Source: Bolinopsis microptera
Lineage: Eukaryota > Ctenophora > Tentaculata > Lobata > Bolinopsidae
Reading direction: 5' to 3'
DNA: 64,000 nucleotides
Assembly (NCBI RefSeq): GCF_026151205.1
Contig: NC_087079.1
Span: 18,222,945-18,286,944, forward strand
Positions 31,461 through 43,230 of this stretch are shown in pieces. The notes below the pieces were generated by a model, which worked only from the letters and a program-made list of their open reading frames with translations, was not told where the DNA came from and searched no databases. Every line of letters begins with the position of its first letter. Position 1 is the first letter of the stretch. The position numbers were made by a program, and so were the translations under genes.

Positions 31461-32654
31461 TTTCTCCGTGCCGGGAGACAGTGAGCGTGCTGATTCACTA
31501 TACACTAATTATGGTTGATGGGCTAGACAGTGAAACACGCAAATGTAGTGTATACTTCGTAAGATTACATCATTAGCTACAATGGAATTAAGTTGGTTAG
31601 TTTAATTAGTACTAAACAAACGAAGATCTAAAATGCCTCAAAAAATCGAGAATCAAATAACCTAAATAAAATACACGTGGTAAATGGAAATGAACGACAC
31701 AAAAATATATAGCTTCAAAAAATGAATTGAAAACTAAGAACCTTATCTTTCAACTTTGCATCTATTTAAACCCAAGCACTATTTAAACCCAAGCACTATT
31801 AAAACCCAATCACTATACACTCTAACATTGAGTTACCAGGCTGTTCATAAACATAAACATAAACATAAACATAAACAGTAGACCAAGGGTTTCCTTCACC
31901 TGAGAACAGTAGTGCACCAAATACCAATTCTCCTCGAAACAGTAAAGCATTTAAAGTGATTCAGTGAACCGTTTCCTTATAACTTGGTGCAGCAGATTCC
32001 TTCTCCTGGAGACAATGTTTTACGCCCAGAATTCAGTTGGGTGCCCTGCTGGTATTTTTGACTCTTGTTATAACAGTTACATGCTCGTTCCCATCTCCAG
32101 AATAGTTGTAAGGTAAAACGCCAGCACCCTCAAGAGAACATTGTCATTTTTCAATAACCTTCTCTGGATTTCTACAGTTCATACAGTTCTACAGTTCCAT
32201 AGGTATACAAATGTAAATAAACCTCTTCAGCTCACATTCAAGTAAACTACCTCTTCTATCATACTAGAAGATTGTTTCTTGGATTACTTGGGAACAGAGA
32301 TAGGAAAAAACACTAATATTTTTCTTTACAATTTTACAGTATTGTGGCAGTATTAAGTATTTACGGTAATTTCTAGTAAATTTTTAAACTGTATGCTGTT
32401 TGTTGTAATTTTAGAGCATGATTGACGTGTTTTGTTGGTCAATTTTACTATATCAGTAAAGACGATTTACACATGTATTTTGAAAGCTCCTGCTAAAACA
32501 AACTTTTCGTATCACTTATATGTTTTAAATAATCCCCCTCTAGCTTTATCAGTTGGTTTAATTGTCTTATCTTATAATGACTCACCGACCTGACGTTATG
32601 TCATTAACATTGTGCAGTATCAAATGTGATTTAACTCTTACATTTACAACAAAC
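31461..32654. other. Intergenic, with one half of a direct repeat
   Basis: No gene recognised. About 31485-31880 shares scattered blocks with 13117-13215 (GAGCGTGCTGATTCACTA, GAGTTACC, the CATAAA microsatellite). About 32385-32640 recurs as a direct repeat at 33061-33315. Confidence 0.5.
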
Positions 32655-33315
32655 AGTATAAAAATGCTGAAAATTAGCTACAAATTGACCCTTTGTTGAG
32701 GACAATTTTTAACAGGGTTGCATAAAAAGGAAATGCAGCTATTGTAGCATTCTTAGAATTTTGATGTGGGGAAACTTTAAAACTTTGTCGTTATGGTCAA
32801 ATAAAATCCATATTTTCTACAATACGGAGCTAAATGATAAAATAAATTTGAACGAATGAATTAAATTTTCTCGAATAAAGCTTGCATCTCTATTTCTCAA
32901 CGGATTTCCAGTCAATTATAATTCAAAGGCTGCAATAATTTTAACAAAGTATCTGTAAGATAAGGTCTTATCTATTCAGTACTATTTTTTAACTGATGAG
33001 AAATAACATAATTATTATCATTATTCCAAATTATTCATTGCATTTGTTGCGTTCTTCTTTTTTAACTGTATGCTGTTTGTTGGTAATTTTAGAGCATGAT
33101 TGACGTGCTTTGTTGGTCAATTTTACTATATCAGTAAAGACGATTTAAACATGTATTTCGAAAGCTCCTGCTAAAACAAACTTTCCGTATCACTTATATG
33201 TTTTAAATAATCCCCCTCTAGCTTTATCAGTTGGTTTAATTTTCTTATCTTATAATGGCTCACTGACCTGACGTTATGTCATTAATATTGTGCAGTATCA
33301 AATGTGTTTTAACTC
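32385..33315 (+). repeat. Direct repeat pair of about 255 bp, about 676 bp apart
   Basis: 32385-32640 and 33061-33315 share long identical stretches, e.g. GAGCATGATTGACGTG, TATCAGTAAAGACGATTTA and AATAATCCCCCTCTAGCTTT. The second copy is inside the palindrome arm and has its partner at 42590-42840 (reverse complement); part of the first recurs at 43260-43410. Confidence 0.75.
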
Positions 33316-34554
33316 GTACAATTAATTTCTTTATTTAACGTTTCGTGTTCAAATTGTATTATAGAACACTATTTTAGTTCATGGCTCAGTGTTTAGTATG
33401 ACATTCAAAGATTTAAAATCACGCTTTGGTATTTAACTGTACATTCCTTTGCTTCTTTCGAGCTTCTACCTACATGTGTCTTTTACGCTGCGCATTACTT
33501 GTATCCGCGTAATGTAAGGTGAAGAGGAGGTTATTTTCACAGCCATCTTAACTTATTGAACTATCACTACTCATACTGTTACTTCAATCTGATAACATTC
33601 CATAGTCAGTCTAATCTAATACACTGAAATTACCTGCATAGCTGAAATAGTTTATTCAACAGCAAGGCCAAATTTAAGATCAGTTTAGCCTTTGAAAGTT
33701 AATAACTGCTTTCCTCGTTTCTATTCTTAACCTCATGAATTTAAAACAAACAATTTGCAAAACCAATCTCTTGCAGGGTTGTTGCCATAGGTTATCTCAC
33801 GGATTCCTGGCCATGGTGGAGGAGCATGTATATTTCAACACTGTCAATATCACGTGACCTAGGGCCTGACACAGGTTTCAACTTACTAGTAGCAGAGTGA
33901 AACACGATTAGTTTCCATTTTAAATAGGGGCATAGGACATAAGGGCGGTACTTTGTTAGAAGGTGTAGCCACTTCACACCCTGGCTCCATGATACGAAGA
34001 GTTTTATTTAATTCTAGATGATAAGATCGGATATAATGTTTTCTTCATAATTTATGAATACAAATATTATTAATAATCGGATAAAAAATAGTTACCATGA
34101 TAATGGGCGCCATATCTAATAACGTTTACTAATGTTTATTGTTCAATAATTTTATAATAACCTTGTTGCAGTCGATCCTACATATTAAACTGTGCCTTTC
34201 TATACGTTAAAATTGCACAGAGTGTTATATTCCATTTTGTGGTTTTAGTAAAATCCAAAAACACCTGTCACTTAGGCGATATAGGTTAAAAACCCTGAAA
34301 TGTTAAGCGATAGAGGTTTAAAACCCTGAAATGTTAAGTGATCGCTTGGAAAATTGTTTGAATTTGGTCTTATATCAGCTTATTATCTAGCTCGTGTAGA
34401 TCGTTTTAATAATTATTGCGGTATCGTTCTCATATTATTTAGACAATTTGCCCTGTAGGACTAGGACTATCGAGACAAATTGCATACCAAGATGATCTCG
34501 ATGCAGAATGACTATACTAAGGACCTTGTGTAGTAAAAAATTGTGTATACGAAG

Positions 34555-35502
34555 TACATACTCAACTCCACTCTGCATACTCAACTCCACTCTGCATACT
34601 TAACCCCACTCTGCTTACTCAACTCCACTTTGCATACTCAACTCCACTCCGCATACTCAACTCCACTCTGCATACTCAACTCCACTCTGCAAACTCAACT
34701 CCACTCTGCATACTCAACTCCACTCTGCATACTCAAATCCACTCTGCAAACTCAACTCCACTCTGCTTACTCAACTCCACTCTGCATACTCAACTCCACT
34801 CTGCATACTCAACTCCACTCTGCATACTCAACTACAATCTGCATACTCAACTCCACTCTGCATACTCAACTCCACTCTGCATACTCAACGCCACTCTGCT
34901 TACTCAACTCCACTCTGCATACTCAACTCCACTCTGCATACTCAACTCCACTCTGCATACTCAACATCACTCTGCATACTCAACTCCACTCTGCATACTC
35001 AACTCCACTCTGCAAACTCAACTCCACTCTGCTTACTCAACTCCACTCTGCATACTCAACTCCACTCTGCATACTCAACTCCACTCTGCATACTCAACTC
35101 CACTCTGCATACTCAACTCCACTCTGCATACTCAACTCCACTCTGCATACTCAACGCCACTCTGCTTACTCAACTCCACTTTGCATACTCAACTCCACTC
35201 CGCATACTCAACTCCACTCTGCATACTCAACTCCACTCTGCAAACTCAACTCCACTCTGCATACTCAACTCCACTCTGCATACTCAAATCCACTCTGCAA
35301 ACTCAACTCCACTCTGCTTACTCAACTCCACTCTGCATACTCAACTCCACTCTGCATACTCAACTCCACTCTGCATACTCAACTCCACTCTGCATACTCA
35401 ACTCCACTCTGCATACTCAACTCCACTCTGCATACTCAACTCCACTCTGCATACTCAACTCCACTCTACATACTCAACTCCACTCTGTATACTCAACTCT
35501 GC
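34555..35502 (+). repeat. 19-bp minisatellite upstream of MFS gene 1, about 50 copies
   Basis: The unit CATACTCAACTCCACTCTG, with variants CTTACTCAAC, CAAACTCAAC, CAAATCCACT and CAACGCCACT. It ends about 115 bases before the MFS start codon. Blocks of variants are themselves repeated in order (compare 34600-34760 with 35160-35320), a sign of segmental duplication within the array. The 321-codon ORF over it is an artefact of repetition. Confidence 0.95.
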
Positions 35503-35617
35503 TACTAGATAAGAGTAACTGTAGCATGATATATTCGTAAATTGTAATTCTTCAAAAATTCAGCAAGCTAGGTTTCCTCACGAAAAATACTTAACACAAT
35601 AAGAAATTACCAATATT

Positions 35618-36967
35618 ATGCCTATCCAGATGAAGGAGGTGGAAGTCAGGCCACTCCGAAAGAGAGTTATCCTGACTCTATTTATACCTCTGACTATATC
35701 AGCTGGATTCCTCAGAGTGATACCCCTAGCTATCCTCGTCCCTGGCTCGATGGAAATGAACATGACCTGCACTGAAGTTGCATTCCTGGTGGCCGTCCAT
35801 CCTTTAGCCACCATACCAGCCACAATGATTTACCCTCTTATAAGTGGGTGGAAGTCCAGCATATATATTCTTACTGTCGGGACAATTGGAATGCTGGGAT
35901 TTTCTTCATTCACGTATGCTCCACTTGCTGGTAGATTGGGATACTTCTATATCGGCCTTATTGGTCGTTCATTGACTGGGGCAGCTGACGCTTTGAGTAG
36001 CATCAAGATTGGTGTTGGTTGGACTATAATTTTGGACGGGGATCTCGCAAAATCCTCCGCGGCATGGGAAGTGTTATCTAATATGGGCAAGGGCATAGGT
36101 TGCTACATTGGGACATTGCTGTCTACTCATTTTGGTTTTCCCGTGACAATGGGCATAGCAGGGGTCTCATGGTTTCTACTCTCAGTCCTGTTTGCCTTAA
36201 TTTATCCTCAGAAAGATGAGGAGTTTGTCCCATTGATAAAGGATTCAGCGAGCAAGTGCAAGAAAGAGGAAACTTTGGCAGAGCAGTATCAGCGTCACTT
36301 CTCTTTGGACACTCTTGTCTATGGATGGGTTCCCATGCTGAGTATTGGGGCGTGCATTGTGTTTGTGGAGTCTATTCTGGTACAGTTTTACATAGAAGAA
36401 TACAATAAGACCATTGATTGGGGCGGGAAAGTGATAGGAATAGGATCATCAATTTATACAATCTCTACATTCGTTACAGGGCCCATTGGAGTGCGATTTC
36501 GTGCCCTACAATATTTATACCTAATTTGTGGCCTGGCCGGTGTGGGCTTTCTGCTACTGTTTCTTGGACCACTTATCTCAGTTCCTAATGTAGCAGACAT
36601 CACTGTATCTGCAGTTGCTTTTTGTGCAATTCTAGTGTGCAGTAGCGCAATTCAGTTTGCCTCTCTATCATATACTGCTCAGATACTGAGTAGAAGTGCT
36701 GAGACGGATGTGGCCATGTCAACTGCTATGAATGTTTGGAACAATGGGTATAACTTAGGTGCTGTTCTGGGACCAATCTTTGCTTTGAATCTTCATAGGC
36801 TTTCTTTCTTGGAAGACTACAAAACAGTTTTTGCGATAGGAACTCCTTTCTTTATTTTCTCAAGTTTAACTGTTCTCATAAAACTACTTCATCAGAAATT
36901 TGGACAGGAAGCTAAATACCCACATAGTGATTCAGGGGACAATTCTATCAATCATGATGATAAATGA
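35618..36967 (+). CDS. MFS transporter, SLC18B1/VMAT-like (tentative), copy 1
   Basis: An intronless frame of 449 codons with about 12 hydrophobic segments, typical of a major facilitator membrane carrier. The first half has a short basic loop after segment 2 and an AAWEVLSNMGKGIGCYIGT segment resembling the motif-C region of drug/H+ antiporters and SLC18 proteins; a charged central loop (about 205-240, KDEEFVPLIKD) divides the two six-helix halves. Vesicular amine or polyamine transport is a possible role, by resemblance only; substrate unknown. The C-terminal tail is hydrophilic (HSDSGDNSINHDDK). The ATG lies 115 bases beyond the minisatellite. It differs from copy 2 at about 16 of 449 residues, including VKRV/KRA, SAGF/SNGF and WNNGYNL/WNMGYNA. 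Confidence 0.8.
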   Translation: MPIQMKEVEVRPLRKRVILTLFIPLTISAGFLRVIPLAILVPGSMEMNMTCTEVAFLVAVHPLATIPATMIYPLISGWKSSIYILTVGTIGMLGFSSFTYAPLAGRLGYFYIGLIGRSLTGAADALSSIKIGVGWTIILDGDLAKSSAAWEVLSNMGKGIGCYIGTLLSTHFGFPVTMGIAGVSWFLLSVLFALIYPQKDEEFVPLIKDSASKCKKEETLAEQYQRHFSLDTLVYGWVPMLSIGACIVFVESILVQFYIEEYNKTIDWGGKVIGIGSSIYTISTFVTGPIGVRFRALQYLYLICGLAGVGFLLLFLGPLISVPNVADITVSAVAFCAILVCSSAIQFASLSYTAQILSRSAETDVAMSTAMNVWNNGYNLGAVLGPIFALNLHRLSFLEDYKTVFAIGTPFFIFSSLTVLIKLLHQKFGQEAKYPHSDSGDNSINHDDK

Positions 36968-37092
36968 TTATTGTTTGTAAAGAAAAAACAAGAAGACCAA
37001 AACTACACGGGTATGGGTAACCAGACCAGACTGGGACCAAAATATTGACACTGAAAGCTGCAAGCTTATTTTCGACTTTTTCACCACTATGG

Positions 37093-37098
37093 AATGAA
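37093..37098 (+). terminator. AATGAA where copy 2 has AATAAA
   Basis: 125 bases beyond the stop codon, copy 1 reads GGAATGAAAATG and the equivalent place in copy 2 reads GGAATAAAAATA. AATAAA is the canonical poly-A signal; AATGAA is a weak variant. Whether either is used is not shown by sequence. Confidence 0.35.
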
Positions 37099-37345
37099 AA
37101 TGTTTCTGTTACAATTTGATTGCTGATGTAATTTCATTTTTGTTTTGGTTTCCTTTTATATTATTACATATGATTATGGAGTTTTTTAATCCATGTTTAT
37201 CTATAAAATAGTTTTCAAATTTCAATCTGTTTTTCATTTCGTTTATCTTGCATGATTCATCAGAATCAAGTCAAAAACAATAACAGCATTAACTATCTAA
37301 GCTAATGTTCAGAGTATAATATGTCCGGGTCCATACATAATGCTC

Positions 37346-38852
37346 ATGCTGTACTAATAGGTATTTTAGTTGTAACGGGAGGCAAAATGTATAATAGTAG
37401 AGGGAAAAGGATTTGTAGATGTGACATCATTTTCATCTGCACATGCTTGTCTAAATAGAAGGTTGATTGGAAGACTTCAAAATTATTATTATCATACTTC
37501 AATACAGAATGTTCATAATTGATAATAATTTAACACTTATAAAATTAAAATAAGTGTTAGATTTTTTGAGGGAGAAAACGATTTGCCCAAAAAAGCCGCG
37601 TTATAACGAGTTGCATTTCCATTATGCATTAGCTTTGGCCGGTGATTAAGCGGGGGAAAACAATTTTCGTGTGATCGGTTATCTTTTCACTAATACTAAT
37701 AGTAATCAAATTCGAACAATAAAACATAAAACCTGACCTGTTGTGTGGACAGAGACAATTAGCTTGGCGAACCGAATCGTTACCCCTTTCCCCAACCCTT
37801 ATCTTAGCACTAGCCACTACACACTAGCCCTAACCCTGGGTCTAACCTTAAAATTAATCCTAACTGTAAACTTTACTATAACTATAACCTTCACCTACCC
37901 ATGTGCCCACACGTACTAGTACTACTAGTACTATAATACTATTACTACGCGTACGTGACGCGTTAATTGTTTCACAAGAGCTCTGGTTATATATATTATG
38001 TGGATTATAGAACAAACCATAACCCCATCCCTAACAGAAACACGAACACTATAAGTATTACTATACCTAGAGCCACAGGCACTAGCAGTTATTAAGCGTC
38101 AGGGATTCGGTCCGCTTACCAATAATGAATAAAAACGACTTGGATTAACATCAAAATAAAAATGTTTTGGATTCATGCTCGCTACCGCGTACCCACGTAG
38201 CACTGGCAGTTTACCGTTACGGCATAATTCGCTCACACTGGGTATCATTATGCCTTGTGTAGCTTTTAGAGCGTTCATATAAAACCAAAGACCCAGTTGT
38301 AATTGTATCATGGTGTCGGTTAAAATGAAAGTAATTACTGTCTACAAAGCTTGCTTAAAATTGAATGTCCATTATTTTGATTTTTGTTATTGTCATGTGA
38401 GTATTAGTAAGCAATGATTCTACTTGCCACAACAAAGAAAAAACCTTAAACCTTTTGTTTGCAGTTAACGGGTGATACTCGTAAAATATTTGTTCCAAGA
38501 CCGTCGACGAGTCCAACTCGGCGCGCGTCTTGGTAGGTTATACTTATACTTATAAACCTACAAGTTTGCAGTTGCGATGCTCAGTGCTTATATTATGTAT
38601 AAAATATACCTGAACAATTGACAATGCATTGTAATGTAATCCCTTTGTTAATGTCACCCGTCTTGTTATGTTGGCGTTACCCAGTTTTCCTTCGCATATA
38701 GCCCTGTTTTAAGAACAAAGAAACTCTCACACATCACTTAAAGTTAAAGTTTAACGTCTTTTAAACATTCTGATACACAGTATGACAATTAATTACCTCA
38801 ACTGTTCACTTTTTGGTCTTTGACATTGACATGACAAAACTGTTGATCATGG
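37346..38852. other. Palindrome spacer, 1.5 kb, no gene seen
   Basis: Unique sequence between the two arms. It holds a degenerate telomere-like stretch (CTAACCCTGGGTCTAACC near 37825-37850), an ACTAGTACTACTAGTACTA simple block near 37914, and short minus ORFs (37629-37817, 38099-38311) that I do not recognise. Confidence 0.5.
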
Positions 38853-39098
38853 TGCATTATGTATGGACCCGGACATATTATACTCTGAACATTAGCTTAG
38901 ATAATTAATGCTGTTATTGTTTTTGACTCGATTCTGATGAATCATGCAAGATAAACGAAATGAAAAACAGATTGAAATTTGAAAACTATTTTATAGATAT
39001 AATGGATTAACAAACTTCATAATCATATGTAATAAAAGGAAACCATAACAAAAATGAAATCACATTTACATCAGCAATCAAATTGTAACATAAATATT

Positions 39099-39104
39099 TT
39101 TATT
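39099..39104 (-). terminator. Poly-A signal AATAAA of MFS copy 2
   Basis: The minus strand reads AATAAA 125 bases past the stop codon of copy 2. Copy 1 has AATGAA here. Confidence 0.4.
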
Positions 39105-39228
39105 CCATAGTGGTGAAAAAGTCGAAAATAAGCTTGCAGCTTTCAGTGTCAATATTTTGGTCCCAGTCTGGTCTGGTTACCCATACCCGTGTAGTTTTGG
39201 TATTCTTGTTTGTTCTTTTCAACAATAA

Positions 39229-40578
39229 TCATTTATCATCATGATTGATAGAATTGTCCCCTGAATCACTATGTGGGTATTTAGCTTCCTGTCCAAATTT
39301 CTGATAAAGTAGTTTTACGAGAACAGTTAAACTTGAGAAAATAAAGAAAGGAGTTCCTATCGCAAAAACTGTTTTGTAGTCTTCCAAGAAAGAAAGCCTA
39401 TGAAGATTCAAAGCAAAGATTGGTCCCAGAACAGCACCTGCATTATACCCCATGTTCCATACATTCATAGCAGTTGACATGGCCACATCCGTCTCAGCAC
39501 TTCTACTCAGTATCTGAGCAGTATATGATAGAGAGGCAAACTGAATTGCGCTACTGCACACTAGAATTGCAGCAAAAGCAACTGCAGATACAGTGATGTC
39601 TGCTACATTAGGGACTGAGATAAGTGGTCCAAGAAACAGTAGCAGAAAGCCCACACCGGCCAGGCCACAAATTAGGTATAAATATTGTAGGGCACGAAAT
39701 CGCACTCCAATGGGCCCTGTAACGAATGTAGAGATTGTATAGATTGATGATCCTATTCCTATCACTTTCCCGCCCCAATCAATGGTCTTATTGTATTCTT
39801 CTATGTAGAACTGTACCAGAATAGACTCCACAAACACAATGCACGCCCCAATACTCAGCATGGGAACCCATCCATAGACAAGAGTGTCCAAAGTGAAGTG
39901 ACGCTGATACTGCTCTGCCAAAGTTTCCTCTTTCTTGCACTTGCTCGCTGAATCCTTTATCAATGGGACAAACTCCTCATCTTTCTGAGGATAAATTAAG
40001 GCAAACAGGACTGAGAGTAGAAACCATGAGACCCCTGCTATGCCCATTGTCACGGGAAAACCAAAATGAGTAGACAGCAATGTCCCAATGTAGCAACCTA
40101 TGGCCTTGCCCATATTAGATAACACTTCCCATGCCGCGGAGGATTTTGCGAGATCCCTGTCCAAAATTATAGTCCAACCAACACCAATCTTGATGCTATT
40201 CAAAGCGTCAGCTGCCCCAGTCAATGAACGACCAATAAGGCCGATGTAGAAGTATCCCAATCTACCAGCAAGTGGAGCATATGTGAATGAAGAAAATCCC
40301 AGCATTCCAATTATCCCGACAGTAAGAATATATATGCTGGACTTCCATCCACTTATAAGAGGGTAAATCATTGTGGCTGGTATGGTGGCTAAAGGATGGG
40401 CGGCCACCAGGAATGCAACTTCAGTGCAGGTCATGTTCATTTCCACCGAGCCAGGGACGAGGATAGCTGGGGGTATCATTCTGAGGAATCCATTTGATAT
40501 AGTCAGAGGTATAAATAGAGTCAGGATAGCTCTCTTGCGGAGTGGTCTGACTTCCACCTCCTTCATCTGGATAGGCAT
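39229..40578 (-). CDS. MFS transporter, SLC18B1/VMAT-like (tentative), copy 2
   Basis: Intronless frame of 449 codons, the same length as copy 1 and about 96% identical by my count (about 16 differences). All hydrophobic segments are kept and no stop or frameshift is present, so both copies look functional. The copies are tail to tail. The start codon lies about 50 bases beyond the minisatellite, nearer than in copy 1 because about 65 bases between array and gene are missing. Coding differences include replacements such as G to R and N to M, so the copies have begun to diverge or represent different alleles. Confidence 0.8.
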   Translation of the reverse strand: MPIQMKEVEVRPLRKRAILTLFIPLTISNGFLRMIPPAILVPGSVEMNMTCTEVAFLVAAHPLATIPATMIYPLISGWKSSIYILTVGIIGMLGFSSFTYAPLAGRLGYFYIGLIGRSLTGAADALNSIKIGVGWTIILDRDLAKSSAAWEVLSNMGKAIGCYIGTLLSTHFGFPVTMGIAGVSWFLLSVLFALIYPQKDEEFVPLIKDSASKCKKEETLAEQYQRHFTLDTLVYGWVPMLSIGACIVFVESILVQFYIEEYNKTIDWGGKVIGIGSSIYTISTFVTGPIGVRFRALQYLYLICGLAGVGFLLLFLGPLISVPNVADITVSAVAFAAILVCSSAIQFASLSYTAQILSRSAETDVAMSTAMNVWNMGYNAGAVLGPIFALNLHRLSFLEDYKTVFAIGTPFFIFSSLTVLVKLLYQKFGQEAKYPHSDSGDNSINHDDK

Positions 40579-40628
40579 AATATTGGTAATTTCTTATTGT
40601 GTTAAGTATTTTTCGTGAGGAAACCTAG

Positions 40629-41256
40629 CAGAATGGAGTTGAGTATGCAGAGTGGAGTTGAGTATACGGAGTGGAGTTGAGTATGCAGAGTGGATTTGAG
40701 TATGCAGAGTGGAGTTGAGTATGCATAATGGAGTTGAGTATGCAGAGTGGAGTTGAGTATGCAGAGTGGCGTTGAGTATGCAGAGTGGAGTTGAGTATGC
40801 AGAGTGGAGTTGAGTATGCAGAGTGGAGTTGAGTATGCATAGTGGAGTTGAGTAAGCAGAGTGGAGTTGAGTATGCAGAGTGGAGTTGAGTATGCAGAGT
40901 GGAGTTGAGTAAGCAGAGTGGAGTTGAGTATGCAGAGTGGAGTTGAGTATGCAGAGTGGAGTTGAGTATACGGAGTGGAGTTGAGTGTGCAGAGTAGAGT
41001 TGAGTATGCAGAGTGGATTTGAGTATGCATAGTGGAGTTGAGTAAGCAGAGTGGCGTTGAGTATGCAGAGTGGAGTTGAGTATGCAGAGTTGAGTTGAGT
41101 ATGCAGAGTGGAGTTGAGTATGCAGAGTGGAGTTGAGTATGCAGAGTGGAGTTGAGCATGCAGAGTGGAGTTGAGTAAGCAGAGTGGAGTTGAGTATGCA
41201 GAGTGGAGTTGAGTATGTAGATTGGAGTTGAGTATGCAGAGTGGAGTTGAGTATTA
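40629..41256 (-). repeat. 19-bp minisatellite upstream of MFS gene 2, about 33 copies
   Basis: Same unit as the left array when read on the minus strand (CATACTCAACTCCACTCTG), with variant units such as CATAATGG and TATACGGAG on the plus strand. It is shorter than the left array and carries a different variant order, so the two arrays have evolved separately since duplication. Overlapping minus ORFs of 226 and 214 codons are artefacts. Confidence 0.95.
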
Positions 41257-43230
41257 ATACTTTCAACACTACTATATAACAAATAATTTGAGATTATGTG
41301 ACTGATTAAATGCTGAAGATAAAAGAAATATATTCATTTTGCTAAGATTATTTTGCGTTTCATTGCTCAACAGCTGTTCGAAGGATCAAATTTAAGAAGA
41401 AGGAGTTGAGTATGCACTTCGTATACACAATTTTTGACAACACAAGGTCCTTAGTATTCTGCATCGAGATCATCTAGGTATGCAATTTGTCTCGATAGTC
41501 CTATAGTCCTACAGGGCAAAATGTCTAAATAATATGAGAACGATACCGTAATGATTATTAAAACGATCTACACGAGCTAGAATAAGCTGATATAAGACCA
41601 AATTCAAACAATTTTCCAAGCTATCACTTAACATTTCAGGGTTTTTAACCTCTATCACTTAACATTTCAGGGTTTTTAACCTCTATCGCTTAACATTTCA
41701 GGGTTTTTAACCTCTATCGCCTAAGTGACAGGGGTGTTTCTGGATTTTACTGAAACCACAAAATGGAATATAACAATCTGTGAACCTTTACTGAAACCAC
41801 AAAATGGAATATAACACTCTGTGCACCTTGACAATTTTAACGTATAGAAAGGCACAGTATAATATGTAGGATCGACTGCAACAAGGTTATTATAAAATTA
41901 TTGAACAATAAACATTAGTAAACGTTATTAGATATGGCGCCCATTATCATGGTAATTACTTTTTTATCCGATTATTAATTATATTTTTATTCATAAATTA
42001 TGAAGAAAACATTATATCCGTATGTGCCAGGCCCCAGGTCACGTGATATTGACAGTGTCGAAATATACATGCTCCTCCAGCATGGCCAGGAATCCGTGAG
42101 ATAACCTATGGCAACAACCCTGCAAGAATTGGTTTTGCAAATTATTTGTTTCAAATTCATGAGGTTAAGAATAAAAACGAAGAAAGCAGTTATTAACTTT
42201 CAAAGGCTAAACTGATCTTAAATTTGGCCTTGCTGTTGAATAAACTATTTCAGCTATGCAGGTAATTTCAGCGTATTAGATTAGACTGACTATGGAATGT
42301 TATCAGATTGAAGTAACAGTATGAGTAGTGATAGTTCAATAAGTTAAGATGGCTGTGAAAATAACCTCCTCTTCACCTTACATTACGCGGATAAAAGTAA
42401 TGTGCAGCGTAAAAGACACATGTAGAAGCTCGAAAGAAGCAGAGGAATGTTCAGTTAAATACCAAAGCGTGATTGTAAATCTTTGAATGTCATACTAAAC
42501 ACTGAGCCATGAACTAAAATAGTGTTCTATAATACAGTTTTAACACGAAACGTTAAATAAATAAATAAATTGTACGAGTTAAATCACATTTGATACTGCA
42601 CAATATTAATGACATAACGTCAGGTCAGTGAGCCATTATAAGATAAGAAAATTAAACCAACTGATAAAGCTAGAGGGGGATTATTTAAAACATATAAGTG
42701 ATACGAAAAGTTTGTTTTAGCAGGAGCTTTCAAAATACATGTGTAAATCGTCTTTACTGATATAGTAAAATTTACCAACAAAACACGTCAATCATGCTCT
42801 AGAATTACCAACAAACAGCATAAAGTTAAAAAAGAAGAACACAACAAATGCAATGAATAATTTGGAATAATGATAATAATTATGTTATTCCTCATCAGTT
42901 AAAAAATAGTACTGAATAGATAAGACCTTATCTTACGGCTACTTTGTTAAAATGATTGCAGCCTTTGAATTATAATTAACTGGAAATCCGCTTAGAAATA
43001 GAGATGCAAGCTTTATTCGAGAAAATTTAATTCATTCGTTCAAATCTATTTTATCATCTAGCTCCGTATTGTAGAAAATATGGATTTTATTTGACCATAA
43101 CGACAAAGTTTTAAAGTTTCCCCACATTAAAATTCTAAGAATGCTACAATAGCCATGCATTTCCTTTTTATGCAACCCTGCTAAAAATTGTCCTCAACAA
43201 AGGGTAAATTTTTGGCTAATTTTCAGCGTT

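Larger units (their letters stand above)
32655..37345 (+). repeat. Left arm of a large palindrome
   Basis: Reverse complement of 38853-43230. Anchors: TTGTCCTCAACAAAGGGT block at the outer end, the sequence before the minisatellite (CTTCGTATACACAATTTTT on the right side), the whole MFS gene, its 3' flank, and the inner edge GGTCCATACATAATG at about 37330. Length difference between arms is mostly minisatellite size. Confidence 0.9.
38853..43230 (-). repeat. Right arm of the large palindrome
   Basis: Reverse complement of 32655-37345. Contains MFS copy 2, its minisatellite and the outer flank. Small differences from the left arm include a tandem duplication of GGTTTTTAACCTCTATCGC-type units near 41640-41715 (three here, two at 34280-34340) and of a CTGAAACCACAAAATGG unit near 41755-41820. 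Confidence 0.9.

Noticed and set aside
34543-35540. ORFs of HTQLHSAYSTPLC repeats as genes, here and at 40602-41282
   Set aside because: They are translations of the 19-bp minisatellite in more than one frame and are not kept between the two palindrome arms.
32655-43230. Palindrome as an origin or virus-like terminal hairpin
   Set aside because: The arms carry ordinary host-type transporter genes and a unique 1.5-kb spacer, with no replication gene or terminal structure.
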